Assembly: GCA_002419585.1 (NCBI GenBank) | Contig: DIGJ01000025.1 | Location: 3,095 to 49,318 of the forward strand | DNA from: Lachnoclostridium sp. UBA5725 | GTDB taxonomy: Bacteria; Bacillota; Clostridia; Lachnospirales; Lachnospiraceae | DNA length: 46,224 bases | Direction of reading: 5' to 3' | Part shown: in pieces, positions 24,022-31,878 of the stretch | Numbering within the stretch: the stretch's first letter is position 1 | Layout: every line of letters starts with the position of its first letter | The notes under the pieces: generated by a model | What the model was told of the DNA's origin: nothing | Database searches by the model: none | What the model saw: the letters and a program-made list of their open reading frames with translations, nothing else | Made by a program: the position numbers and the translations under genes

Positions 24022-24360
24022 TTAAAGCGCTTCAACACCTCGTTCACCGGTACGAATTCGAACCGCATCATCCACATCGTAAATAAATATTTTACCGTCT
24101 CCATAATTTCCAGTCTTAATTTGCTCAGTTACCTTATCAATAATCTTTTCCGCTGTTTCTGCTAGAACTACAGTTTCAACCTTCATTTTTGGCAATAGAT
24201 TTACACTATACTCCGTCCCACGATAAATCTGCTTGTAACCTTTTTGATTACCATAACCCATAATATTGGTTATCATAATACCATTGGCGCCACATTCATC
24301 CAAAATCACTTTAAGCTCCTCTAGTTTTTCTGGCTTTACTACAATTTCTAACTTTTTCAT
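24022..24360 (-). CDS. glnK: PII nitrogen regulatory protein
   Basis: A 112-residue PII signalling protein that senses 2-oxoglutarate and ATP/ADP and docks on Amt. MKKLEIVVKPEKLEELK at the N-terminus, the T-loop with KQIYRGTEYSVNLLPK (Tyr at the classical modification position) and the C-terminal GDGKIFIYDVDDAVRIRTGERG are family hallmarks. AGGAGG precedes the ATG. It is 109 nt upstream of amt, the usual glnK-amt order. No uridylyltransferase gene is seen in the window. Confidence 0.95.
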   Translation of the reverse strand: MKKLEIVVKPEKLEELKVILDECGANGIMITNIMGYGNQKGYKQIYRGTEYSVNLLPKMKVETVVLAETAEKIIDKVTEQIKTGNYGDGKIFIYDVDDAVRIRTGERGVEAL

Positions 24361-24389
24361 AATTCTCCTCCTTTAACTTTCTTCCCCTC

Positions 24390-24432
24390 AAAAAACGAGG
24401 GCGTCTCTGTACCTCAGAAACGCCCTCGTTTT
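24390..24432 (-). terminator. Terminator-like hairpin at the start of the glnK-amt transcript
   Basis: Arms 24415-24432 and 24392-24409 pair over 18 bp (one G-T) around a 5-nt loop AGGTA, GC-rich in the middle, then TTTTTT on the minus strand. It lies between the glnK promoter and the gene, starting only about four nucleotides after the predicted transcription start. It may instead terminate readthrough from the PEGA gene. Confidence 0.8.
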
Positions 24433-24442
24433 AATAAGTTAA

Positions 24443-24470
24443 ATTATACATGGATTATTACCATTGTCAA
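24443..24470 (-). promoter_or_regulatory. Promoter of glnK-amt
   Basis: Minus strand TTGACA (24465-24470), 16-nt spacer, TATAAT (24443-24448). Both hexamers are perfect. Transcription should start near 24436. Confidence 0.82.
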
Positions 24471-24535
24471 ACCATTTCTAGCTTTTTTTGAATTTTTGCA
24501 TATTTATAGTATCAATTATGACCATTGCGCTTTTA

Positions 24536-25909
24536 TCACTGAGAAGTTATCATATCCGGAAAGTTAAATACAGCATTTTCCCCATCATCCAAGACTTCAA
24601 CGGAATAACTTTTTGTAACAAATCCTGATTCACTTAATACAATAATATGAGTTCCTATTTCCTTGGTAAATGTAATTGGAACCGTACCCATCCGCTTCCC
24701 ATTTAAGTAGAGGGATGCTCCCGCCGGTGATTCAACCGTAATGGAGTGTTCCTTATCAATCGAAGTTGTTCCCGTTGTATTCTCGCTGTCAGAAGTTTTG
24801 GAAGTTTTATCTTCATCCTCTTCTTCAATGGTTGTATCATTACTCGTCTTCGTTTGTCCTGTTGAGGAATCTTCACTTTTAACATCATAAGTTCCCGCCG
24901 CCAGACGAATCGATATGGTTGGCGTTGACTCTCCAATTGTTAAAGTGCCATTAAAGTCGTTATAACCAGTCATTGTTACTTGAATGGTATGCTCACCATA
25001 ATTTAACTTGATTGGATCCGCGTAATCCACACTTGCTCCATTAATATAAAGATCCGCACCATACGGTTCAATATCAAAGCGTACATACCCGATTCTGTCT
25101 TCCGGCATCTTATATCCAGTCATATCAAGTGTAATTTCTTCATTTCGCTTTAATTTTACATTTTTTTTTGCAACAAGTTCTCCATTCTCAAGAAGAACCT
25201 TGTATTCCCCTTCTCTTGCCACAATAAGCATATCATCTATAATTGGTGTTATAATTCCATATCCAACTTCAATCGTCCCACCTACAAAATCGCTATAATT
25301 TGATAGCCGAATATAACCATGCCCCGTTGTTACGACAATGGAACAAATCCTACTTCCAACTCCTTTTATCATAAGTTCATCTTTTGCATGAAGGTCAATT
25401 AAATCAATAGGCTCACCCTCACTAAACAAAAGGAGACCCTCATCATACCGAAAATTACGCTCTGAAATTTTCATTCTCTGTGCCGTTTTGTCTGTCACAA
25501 GATTTCCAACTTTATTATAGGTCCATGCATCCTTACTTATATTTAGTGCTGTTAGTTTCTGACTAGCCTCATAATAAAAAACATCAACAATTTCACCAAT
25601 CTCAATTTGAGGCATGGTAATCACTGCATCATATTCATCCTTTATATCCGTCCCACCATTATAGTCAAACACATACTCCATTTTACCATTGATATCATAT
25701 ACGGTAACGTTTTTTTTGTTTTCGTCATAATCTTTTATAACACCAATAAACGTGGTATCATAATTATTTTCAGTTTTATTTATCGTTGGTTGCTTTGTTG
25801 CACTCTTATATGAACTATTTTTATTAGTTTGGCAACTGCAAAGCAAACACATTATGATCAGCGCCAACAATCCGAGTGGTATTTTTTTTCGCTTTCTTCT
25901 CTGGTTCAT
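24536..25909 (-). CDS. PEGA-domain lipoprotein
   Basis: A 457-residue secreted lipoprotein. The basic N-terminus and hydrophobic segment end in the lipobox LCSC (Cys about residue 25). The middle part is beta-rich without clear family; two PEGA domains follow, at about residues 268-330 (IEPYGADLYINGASVDY) and 390-450 (SPAGASLYLNGKRMGTVPITF), separated by a Ser/Thr/Asp/Glu-rich linker. PEGA domains are thought to bind surface layers or other proteins. ATG 25909 follows AAAGG; a TTG three codons upstream is possible. The enzymatic role, if any, is unknown. Confidence 0.85.
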   Translation of the reverse strand: MNQRRKRKKIPLGLLALIIMCLLCSCQTNKNSSYKSATKQPTINKTENNYDTTFIGVIKDYDENKKNVTVYDINGKMEYVFDYNGGTDIKDEYDAVITMPQIEIGEIVDVFYYEASQKLTALNISKDAWTYNKVGNLVTDKTAQRMKISERNFRYDEGLLLFSEGEPIDLIDLHAKDELMIKGVGSRICSIVVTTGHGYIRLSNYSDFVGGTIEVGYGIITPIIDDMLIVAREGEYKVLLENGELVAKKNVKLKRNEEITLDMTGYKMPEDRIGYVRFDIEPYGADLYINGASVDYADPIKLNYGEHTIQVTMTGYNDFNGTLTIGESTPTISIRLAAGTYDVKSEDSSTGQTKTSNDTTIEEEDEDKTSKTSDSENTTGTTSIDKEHSITVESPAGASLYLNGKRMGTVPITFTKEIGTHIIVLSESGFVTKSYSVEVLDDGENAVFNFPDMITSQ

Positions 25910-25959
25910 CAAACCCAACCTTTCCTTAGCTGTACGTGCCCATTATACTATAGATTGTA

Positions 25960-26958
25960 TCAAAAAGAAAGACCGAACAACTGTTGTAAAAAGATTGCTT
26001 TTTGCATCTCCTGCTCACAAATTACATCTAGTTTTTCCATATCTTTGTAAGCAATCCACGATTTTTTATTATTATAATAATGATTTAAAATTTTCCAATA
26101 TTTTTCTGGATAATAAAGTAAAATACCAAGCACATTAAGTATTTCTTTATCCAGATTACAGTACCGAATATATTCACGTATTAGTTTGTCACCAAGCGGA
26201 ACTCTCCAGATGTTTTTTTCCATTACTTTTCGAAGGAAATAATAGAAATCAAGAAGTTGTAATCCAAATACGGCCTTGTCAAAATTAACAGTAGCCATAC
26301 CATCATTCATAATCATGACATTATGATACGTATAACTTCCATGACTTATATAATGCTCTTTTTTTGCAATTTTCTCTAGGATAGAAAGCTCTGATTTCTT
26401 GATTAGTTCAAGTCCTTCCTCCGCCCTGCCAAAAAACTCATCAAATGATTTTAAAATGCATCGCTCAAAATCATTCTTCTGTTTTTTACTACGGATATAT
26501 GTCGAGACTCTCTTCATCTCTCGATTATGGCGCTCTAATGTCTGCGTCAGGCTCTCTTCCTCTATCAAATCCTCTACGGTATCAAATGTTTCACTTGGCT
26601 TGAGAATATTATGTAATTTGGCTAAATTACTCGTAGCGAGTAGCAAATCATCCTTTTCCTTTACACGACATTCCTCTCCTTGGAACCACTGTTTCACAAT
26701 ATAGTTTTCGCCTTGCGTATTGGAAGTTATCAACATACCCTCTTCATTTGGAATCATATAATCCACATTTTGATATCCATTATTCAGAAGGAATCTTGTT
26801 ACTTTATCTTCAAATTCGATTCTACGCTTTGATACGTCTCCCGATTTCAAAATTCGTATTCCTTTATCTGTATCTAAACATAAGGCTCCCCGAACTCTTG
26901 TGATCTGACGCACCTTAAAATCATACTTTGCCAATACTTCATCTAATCGCTCATCCAA
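25960..26958 (-). CDS. CotS-family spore coat protein / kinase-like phosphotransferase
   Basis: A 332-residue protein with the kinase-like fold of the CotS/HipA-related phosphotransferases: a nucleotide-lobe region (residues 1-110) with IRILKSG, then HGSYTYHNVMIMNDGMATVNFDKA (about 210-235), corresponding to the catalytic HGDxxxxN and metal-binding D regions, with Asp replaced by Ser in HGS. CotS proteins are spore coat components in Bacillus. The start is TTG at 26958, 6 nt after GGAGGG; the nearby ATG is out of frame. It fits with the other sporulation genes in the window. Confidence 0.85.
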   Translation of the reverse strand: MDERLDEVLAKYDFKVRQITRVRGALCLDTDKGIRILKSGDVSKRRIEFEDKVTRFLLNNGYQNVDYMIPNEEGMLITSNTQGENYIVKQWFQGEECRVKEKDDLLLATSNLAKLHNILKPSETFDTVEDLIEEESLTQTLERHNREMKRVSTYIRSKKQKNDFERCILKSFDEFFGRAEEGLELIKKSELSILEKIAKKEHYISHGSYTYHNVMIMNDGMATVNFDKAVFGLQLLDFYYFLRKVMEKNIWRVPLGDKLIREYIRYCNLDKEILNVLGILLYYPEKYWKILNHYYNNKKSWIAYKDMEKLDVICEQEMQKAIFLQQLFGLSF

Positions 26959-27039
26959 AACAAACCCTCCTAAACATAATATTCACCTTTAATCTTATGA
27001 AGACTTTAGGCAATTCATGTCTTTGGAGGGTTATAATTT

Positions 27040-28431
27040 TTATTGTTTTTTAATTTGATTCAATAGATATTCTCTATTGTTTTTGTCTGGGTTTTCTAAC
27101 ACATAATTAAGCAGGTAATTTAAGGTTTCTCCCACTTTGGGTCCACTTGTTATCCCTATCTGTTGCATCAGATCTTCTCCGTTAACTGCAAGTTGTTTTA
27201 GCGTCAAACATTGATTATCATCTTTTATCTGTTGATAAATTTCAACAATCTTTTCTAGCTTCATAAGCTTCTCATCCATAAACTTGGGATTTTTTGCATA
27301 AATATCCATTCGTTGTACAAAAAGCAAACATTCTATGATATCTGGCCCAATTTTACTTGCAGCCTTTCGAATCTTTGAAGCTTCTGGCAAAAATCGGTAG
27401 TCATGCCACTTGATTAGTCGAACCACTAACTCTAGGGTATAGTTGTCAAACTTCAATCGCTTTAGTATGTTCTTAGCTATTTGAGAACCCTTTTCCGCGT
27501 GTCCATAGAAGTGATCCGTTCCATCCAATCCAGTGGTATGTGTGATTGGTTTTCCCACATCATGTAGCAGCAATGTCCAACATAAGGCAGAATGTAGCTT
27601 TGCATCAATTGGAGGGTATTTCGCAATAATGCATCCATTATTTTGTTCCAAATAACGGTTACACTCTTCTACTGATTTTAACACATGAATACCTACCGAA
27701 TAAACATGATGAGGATTGCTTTGTTCTTGTAAAACCATCGCATCAAATTCCGGTAAAACAACTTCACACATCCTCGTTTTGGAGGCTTCCAGTAAAAGTT
27801 CGGGTTCTTTTGACAAAAGCAGTTTATCAAGCTCGACACGAATCCGTTCCTGGCTAATTCGCTCCAATGTAGGCGCCTTTTTAACAATTGCTTCCCTGGT
27901 TGCATCATCAATCGAAAATCCAAGTTGTCCCGCAAAGCGGACCGCACGAAGCATTCGAAGCGCATCTTCATCAAAGCGTTCCAATGGATTTCCAACACAG
28001 CGGATTAACTTTCGCTCAATATCTCCAATTCCATCGAAGATATCAACCAATCCATTCTTATGATTATATGCCATTGCATTAATCGTAAAGTCTCTCCTTT
28101 TTAAATCCTCGGAAAGATTGGAGGTAAACTCCACTTCCTTTGGGTGCCGGCTATCTTCATATTCTCCGTCAATTCGATAGGTCGTAATTTCAAATCCTTC
28201 TTTATCAAACATAACAGTTACAGTTCCGTGTTGTATACCGGTATCTACCGTCCGCGAAAACAATTTCTTTACCTCATTCGGTTTTGCAGAGGTTGTAATG
28301 TCCCAATCTCCAGGGCATCTACCCAATATCGTATCGCGAACACATCCACCAACTGCATAAGCTTCATATCCATGCTTCATTAATGTATCAAGAATATATT
28401 CCACCTGATCCGGTAAGGTAATCGAAATCAT
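27040..28431 (-). CDS. cca: CCA tRNA nucleotidyltransferase
   Basis: Adds or repairs the CCA end of tRNAs. The 463-residue class II enzyme has the head domain motif YAVGGCVRDTILGRCPGDWDIT (residues 20-41, catalytic DxD), RRDFTINAMAYN (about 111), RFDEDALRMLRAVRFAGQLGF (about 157) and an HD-type domain with LLHDVGKPITH near residue 290. AAGGAG precedes the ATG. The gene lies 25 nt downstream of proS, so tRNA charging and tRNA repair are probably co-expressed under the proS T-box. Confidence 0.95.
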   Translation of the reverse strand: MISITLPDQVEYILDTLMKHGYEAYAVGGCVRDTILGRCPGDWDITTSAKPNEVKKLFSRTVDTGIQHGTVTVMFDKEGFEITTYRIDGEYEDSRHPKEVEFTSNLSEDLKRRDFTINAMAYNHKNGLVDIFDGIGDIERKLIRCVGNPLERFDEDALRMLRAVRFAGQLGFSIDDATREAIVKKAPTLERISQERIRVELDKLLLSKEPELLLEASKTRMCEVVLPEFDAMVLQEQSNPHHVYSVGIHVLKSVEECNRYLEQNNGCIIAKYPPIDAKLHSALCWTLLLHDVGKPITHTTGLDGTDHFYGHAEKGSQIAKNILKRLKFDNYTLELVVRLIKWHDYRFLPEASKIRKAASKIGPDIIECLLFVQRMDIYAKNPKFMDEKLMKLEKIVEIYQQIKDDNQCLTLKQLAVNGEDLMQQIGITSGPKVGETLNYLLNYVLENPDKNNREYLLNQIKKQ

Positions 28432-28456
28432 AGTATCACTCCTTTAATCCGTCTAA

Positions 28457-29893
28457 TTAGTATGCTTTTCCCCAGTAAACCATCGTCTTAGCTGGTTTAC
28501 CACAGCATACGCAAGTATCGGAAATGGTCTCTTGATTAAATGGCATACAACGAGAAGTTGCCGTAGTATCCTCTTTAATCTTATTTTCGCAAGCCTCGTC
28601 CTCACACCACATTGCTTTTACAAAGCCTGGTTTATTTGCAACGATGTCTTTAAATTCATCATAGGTTTTTGCTTCATAGGTATGAGCCTCACGATGTGCT
28701 TTCGCACGTTCCAACATCTCTATTTGCATTGCATCTAAAACTTCTTTTATCGCATCTTCCACTTCATCAAGTGAAACGATTCGTTTCTCTCTAGTATCAC
28801 GACGAACAAGTACACACTGGTTTTGTTCGATATCTTTTGGTCCAAGTTCGATACGTACTGGAATCCCTCTCATTTCCTGTTCGCTAAACTTCCATCCAGG
28901 GCTCTTGTCCGAATCATCTACTTTCACACGGAAATTAGAAATTAATTGATTTCTTATTTCTTCTGCTTTTTCAAGCACACCTTCTTTTTTCTGCATAATA
29001 GGTACGATCAATACCTGGGTTGGTGCAACTCTTGGTGGAAGTACAAGCCCAGATTCGTCTCCATGAACCATGATAATCGCACCAATTAATCGGGTGGTCA
29101 TCCCCCATGAAGTCTGATGAACGTACTGCTGTTTATTTTCTTTATCGGTATATTGAATCTCAAAGGCTTTTGCAAATCCATCTCCAAAGTTATGGCTGGT
29201 TCCAGACTGAAGCGCTTTACCATCATGCATCAAAGCTTCGATTGTATACGTTGCTTCTGCTCCGGCAAATTTTTCTTTTTCAGTCTTACGTCCACGAATA
29301 ACTGGCATTGCTAATACTTCTTCACAAAAATCAGCATAGATATTGAGCATAAGTTCGGTTCGTTCTTGTGCTTCTTTGGCTGTTGCATGTGCTGTATGGC
29401 CTTCCTGCCATAAGAATTCTCTCGATCGAAGGAATGGTCTTGTTTCTTTTTCCCAACGAACAACAGAACACCATTGATTGTATAATTTAGGCAAATCACG
29501 ATAAGACTGTATTTCATTTGCATAGAAATCACAGAAAAGTGTTTCAGAAGTAGGTCTTACACACATTCTTTCTTGTAATGGAGTCAGTCCACCATGCGTA
29601 ACCCAGGCTACTTCCGGTGCGAACCCTTCTACATGATCTTTCTCTTTTTCTAATAAACTTTCTGGAATAAACATTGGCATGTATACGTTTTCAACGCCTG
29701 TTTCTTTAAAACGTCGGTCCAATTCCTTTTGAATATTTTCCCAGATAGCATATCCAGTTGGTTTAATTACCATGCAGCCTTTAACGCTAGAATAGTCAAT
29801 TAACTCTGCTTTCTTTACAACATCCGTATACCACCTTGCAAAATCTTCCTCCATGGAAGTAATTGCTTCAACTAATTTTTTTTCCTTTGCCAT
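28457..29893 (-). CDS. proS: Prolyl-tRNA synthetase, archaeal/eukaryotic type
   Basis: Charges tRNA-Pro. The 478-residue length, the absence of the long editing insertion of bacterial ProS and the C-terminal domain ending in CVCCGKPAKTMVYWGKAY mark the archaeal/eukaryotic-like type common in Clostridia. Motif 2 is seen in RPTSETLFCDFYA with YNQWCSVVRWEKETRPFLRSREFLWQE, and motif 3 in SWGMTTRLIGAIIM. ATG 29893 follows AAGGAG at 9 nt; in-frame extension to 30031 runs into the repeat-rich leader and is not part of the enzyme. Controlled by the T-box at 30136-30365. Confidence 0.95.
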   Translation of the reverse strand: MAKEKKLVEAITSMEEDFARWYTDVVKKAELIDYSSVKGCMVIKPTGYAIWENIQKELDRRFKETGVENVYMPMFIPESLLEKEKDHVEGFAPEVAWVTHGGLTPLQERMCVRPTSETLFCDFYANEIQSYRDLPKLYNQWCSVVRWEKETRPFLRSREFLWQEGHTAHATAKEAQERTELMLNIYADFCEEVLAMPVIRGRKTEKEKFAGAEATYTIEALMHDGKALQSGTSHNFGDGFAKAFEIQYTDKENKQQYVHQTSWGMTTRLIGAIIMVHGDESGLVLPPRVAPTQVLIVPIMQKKEGVLEKAEEIRNQLISNFRVKVDDSDKSPGWKFSEQEMRGIPVRIELGPKDIEQNQCVLVRRDTREKRIVSLDEVEDAIKEVLDAMQIEMLERAKAHREAHTYEAKTYDEFKDIVANKPGFVKAMWCEDEACENKIKEDTTATSRCMPFNQETISDTCVCCGKPAKTMVYWGKAY

Positions 29894-29939
29894 AATAATA
29901 ATCTCCTTTTCTTGGCTTCGTTGTGAAGAGGGTTTTCTG

Positions 29940-30130
29940 CGAGTAACAAATTCCAAAATTTCTGCAAGCAGAATTTCAGAAACTTTTCTCGGACGGCCGA
30001 CGAGCATTTGATTGCTTTGAAGTTCAAGCAATCAAATCGTGGGCTTTCGCCCACCAAATCCGAAAAAATATTCAAAATCACTGCAAGCAGATTTTTGAAA
30101 TTTTTTCAGATTTGCTCGTCTCAATGCTTT
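29940..30130 (-). repeat. Repeat-rich, hairpin-rich leader between the T-box and proS
   Basis: This about 190-nt segment holds two imperfect copies of a 45-nt unit, at about 29948-29993 and 30066-30112, both centred on CTGCAAGCAGA. Between them are a perfect 12-bp stem (ATTTGATTGCTT / AAGCAATCAAAT, about 30007-30038) and a GC hairpin (GTGGGC / GCCCAC, about 30040-30055). It resembles a dispersed palindromic repeat inserted into the leader. No gene is seen in it. Confidence 0.6.
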
Positions 30131-30135
30131 CACGC

Positions 30136-30365
30136 AAAAAAAGCCCTTCTGATCCCGAAGGGACCGAATGACTTCGGCGGTACCACCCTTATTAACCGCA
30201 ATCTGCGATTCTCTTTTCTATCTGTTAACGCCAGACTTACGTCAGGATTTCTCCCAAAGCTCCAAGGCAGGTTCTATCTTTTCTCTATAGAAATCTTGCA
30301 CCAGTGATTTCCTCTCTGCAATAGACAAGTAAGATATACTATCCCTTTTCAACGCTACTATAATA
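30136..30365 (-). ncRNA. T-box leader of proS
   Basis: On the minus strand the canonical T-box GGGTGGTACCGCC (about 30177-30190) is followed by a terminator with stem CCCTTC / GAAGGG (30144-30162) and a seven-T run. Upstream, the stem I region contains AGAGAGG, ACTGGTGCAAG and, in the specifier loop, GAACCTGCC, giving a proline CCT specifier. Uncharged tRNA-Pro should favour readthrough into proS and cca. Confidence 0.93.
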
Positions 30366-30370
30366 TATTG

Positions 30371-30400
30371 ATAATATGTCAGAAACGCCCATTTTGTCAA
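30371..30400 (-). promoter_or_regulatory. Promoter of the proS T-box
   Basis: Minus strand TTGACA (30395-30400), 18-nt spacer, TATTAT (30371-30376), immediately upstream of the T-box. Confidence 0.7.
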
Positions 30401-30456
30401 GTAAAAATACCGAATAACTTTCCCCAATCATTATTAAAGCATAGTGTTACCCAGTC

Positions 30457-30484
30457 TTGTAATCGAATTCGCATATGATATAAT
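30457..30484 (+). promoter_or_regulatory. Promoter of the GNAT gene
   Basis: TTGTAA (30457-30462), 16-nt spacer, perfect TATAAT (30479-30484), 43 nt before the start at 30527. Confidence 0.65.
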
Positions 30485-30526
30485 AAATTGCAAACTTAGA
30501 CATGCATAATAATGGAGGTTTATTAT

Positions 30527-31012
30527 ATGGAACTTAAGATAGCACACATGCATTATAATGAAGCAAAACAAATCTCAAAATGGATTTATAAAGCACCATA
30601 TTCTATCTATAGCATGGACGGAAGTGATGACTGTATAAATGAACTTATTCAAGAAAACTATTATTCTGTCACAGATGAAAACAACCATCTCATCGGTTAT
30701 TACTGCTTCGGTGAATCCGCCCAAGTCCCAGCCGGAAAACATTTTAGCATCTACGATTCCAATGATCTTACTGATATTGGTTTAGGTATAAATCCAGATT
30801 TGTGTGGTCAAGGGTTAGGATTGAATTTTCTTCATAAAGGTTTAGTCTTTGCAAGAACTAATTTTTCCACAAAAAGATTCCGACTCACTGTCGCTGCTTT
30901 TAATCACCGTGCAATTAACGTGTATCAAAAAGCAGGATTTGAGAAATGCAATTCTTTTACTCGAATAATCGAGAATAGTAAAACTGAATTTCTGGTTATG
31001 AGTTTGAATTAA
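30527..31012 (+). CDS. GNAT family N-acetyltransferase
   Basis: A 161-residue acetyl-CoA-dependent acetyltransferase. The acetyl-CoA loop is seen in LGINPDLCGQGLGLNFLHKGL (about residues 85-105, Q-x-x-G-x-G/A pattern) and the C-terminal strand in RFRLTVAAFNHRAINVYQKAGFEK, resembling RimJ/RimL-like GNATs. The substrate is unknown. ATG 30527 follows GGAGG at 8 nt; an ATG five codons upstream overlaps that site. Stands alone behind its own promoter. Confidence 0.88.
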   Translation: MELKIAHMHYNEAKQISKWIYKAPYSIYSMDGSDDCINELIQENYYSVTDENNHLIGYYCFGESAQVPAGKHFSIYDSNDLTDIGLGINPDLCGQGLGLNFLHKGLVFARTNFSTKRFRLTVAAFNHRAINVYQKAGFEKCNSFTRIIENSKTEFLVMSLN

Positions 31013-31069
31013 TACCACCACGATACAATGATTATTTGCAGTTAATTGATACCGGACAAGTTCTCGATA

Positions 31070-31099
31070 AACGTTGATGACGAATTTTTAAACGTTCAT
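31070..31099 (+). promoter_or_regulatory. LytTR-type tandem operator upstream of the zinc-ribbon gene
   Basis: AACGTTGAT (31070-31078) and AACGTTCAT (31091-31099) are direct repeats separated by 12 nt. Both fit the LytTR half-site pattern [TA][AC][CA]GTTN[AG][TG], and a 21-bp repeat distance (two helical turns) is the known spacing. A possible -10 TATAGT lies at 31135-31140. No LytTR regulator gene is in the window. Confidence 0.6.
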
Positions 31100-31211
31100 G
31101 ACAAAAATATTTTTTACACATTATTTTGTATTAATATAGTATTGTAGCTTAATAGCAACTAATCGTTCAACACAAAAAATAAACAGTTGAACACTGCGAA
31201 GGGATTATGGT

Positions 31212-31430
31212 ATGAAGTGTCTAAAATGCAATAACGATATGAAAGAAGGTTCTATACAATGTGGAGATGAAATTGCATGGTTTCCAAAAGGTGAAAAGAA
31301 AATTGCTTTAAGGAAGTCTATCAATGCAAACAAAGTTGTAATCGGTACATTTTCACATTTTCTCGGGGGAAATGCAGTAGCTTATTATTGTGAAAACTGT
31401 AAGTTAATAACAATCAGTACTGAGCAATAA
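31212..31430 (+). CDS. Small zinc-ribbon protein (DUF6487-like)
   Basis: A 72-residue protein with two CxxC knuckles, MKCLKCNN at residues 3-6 and YYCENCKL near residues 60-63, and between them the ACQ-like DEIAWFPKGEKK segment seen in DUF6487-type proteins. It should bind one zinc; function is unknown. AGGG lies about 10 nt before the ATG. It is the only gene behind a LytTR-type tandem repeat, suggesting quorum or density-linked control by a regulator encoded elsewhere. Confidence 0.78.
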   Translation: MKCLKCNNDMKEGSIQCGDEIAWFPKGEKKIALRKSINANKVVIGTFSHFLGGNAVAYYCENCKLITISTEQ

Positions 31431-31507
31431 GACAAATAATATTATAAAGTGCAAGCCTGCATTCTTGTTATGATTCTTAATTATGCAGCGAAGGGATTCG
31501 AAAGCTA

Positions 31508-31723
31508 GGAAAAAGCGGTCCAAAACTCACCTTAAAATCCAACTACGGACGCATGCTTTTATGAATCATTTAAGCATGTTCGGCAGAAACTCTATTAAAA
31601 AATCAACTCCCAAAGAGTTGATTTTTTAATGCTTAGAGGTTCTTCCGAACGTTTATGCGCCTGATTCATAAAAGCATGCGTTCGTAGTTGGATTTTATCG
31701 CAGACATTCCCTCCGCTTTTTCC
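31508..31723. repeat. 216-nt foldback element
   Basis: A nested palindrome without coding potential. Outer arms GGAAAAAGCGG (31508-31518) / (31713-31723) are perfect over 11 bp; main arms 31534-31568 / 31662-31696 match in 34 of 35 positions; next arms 31578-31593 / 31635-31650 match in 14 of 16; and the tip is a perfect 16-bp stem 31594-31609 / 31615-31630. The flanking 31431-31507 and 31724-31878 show no gene. It may be a palindromic mobile repeat or a structured RNA. Confidence 0.85.
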
Positions 31724-31794
31724 ATCCGTCCATCACACCTTGCCATCTGCCAAAGAAGCATTCCCCAATTCATTACAAGCGTCAAAACCACTTC

Positions 31795-31825
31795 ATGACA
31801 TTTGTAACTATCAAATGACAATTGT
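31795..31825. promoter_or_regulatory. Direct repeat upstream of the LiaF-like gene
   Basis: ATGACATTTGT (31795-31805) and ATGACAATTGT (31815-31825) are identical in 10 of 11 positions and 20 bp apart, 55-85 nt before the LiaF-like start. This looks like a two-site activator operator; the regulator is unknown. Confidence 0.4.
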
Positions 31826-31878
31826 TTTGAGTATGATAATCACATAAAACAATTTATTCTTTTTAAGGAGGATTTCTT

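Noticed and set aside
29894..30031. N-terminal extension of ProS
   Set aside because: The in-frame extension is encoded by the repeat-rich leader, lacks family similarity, and a proper ribosome binding site lies before 29893.
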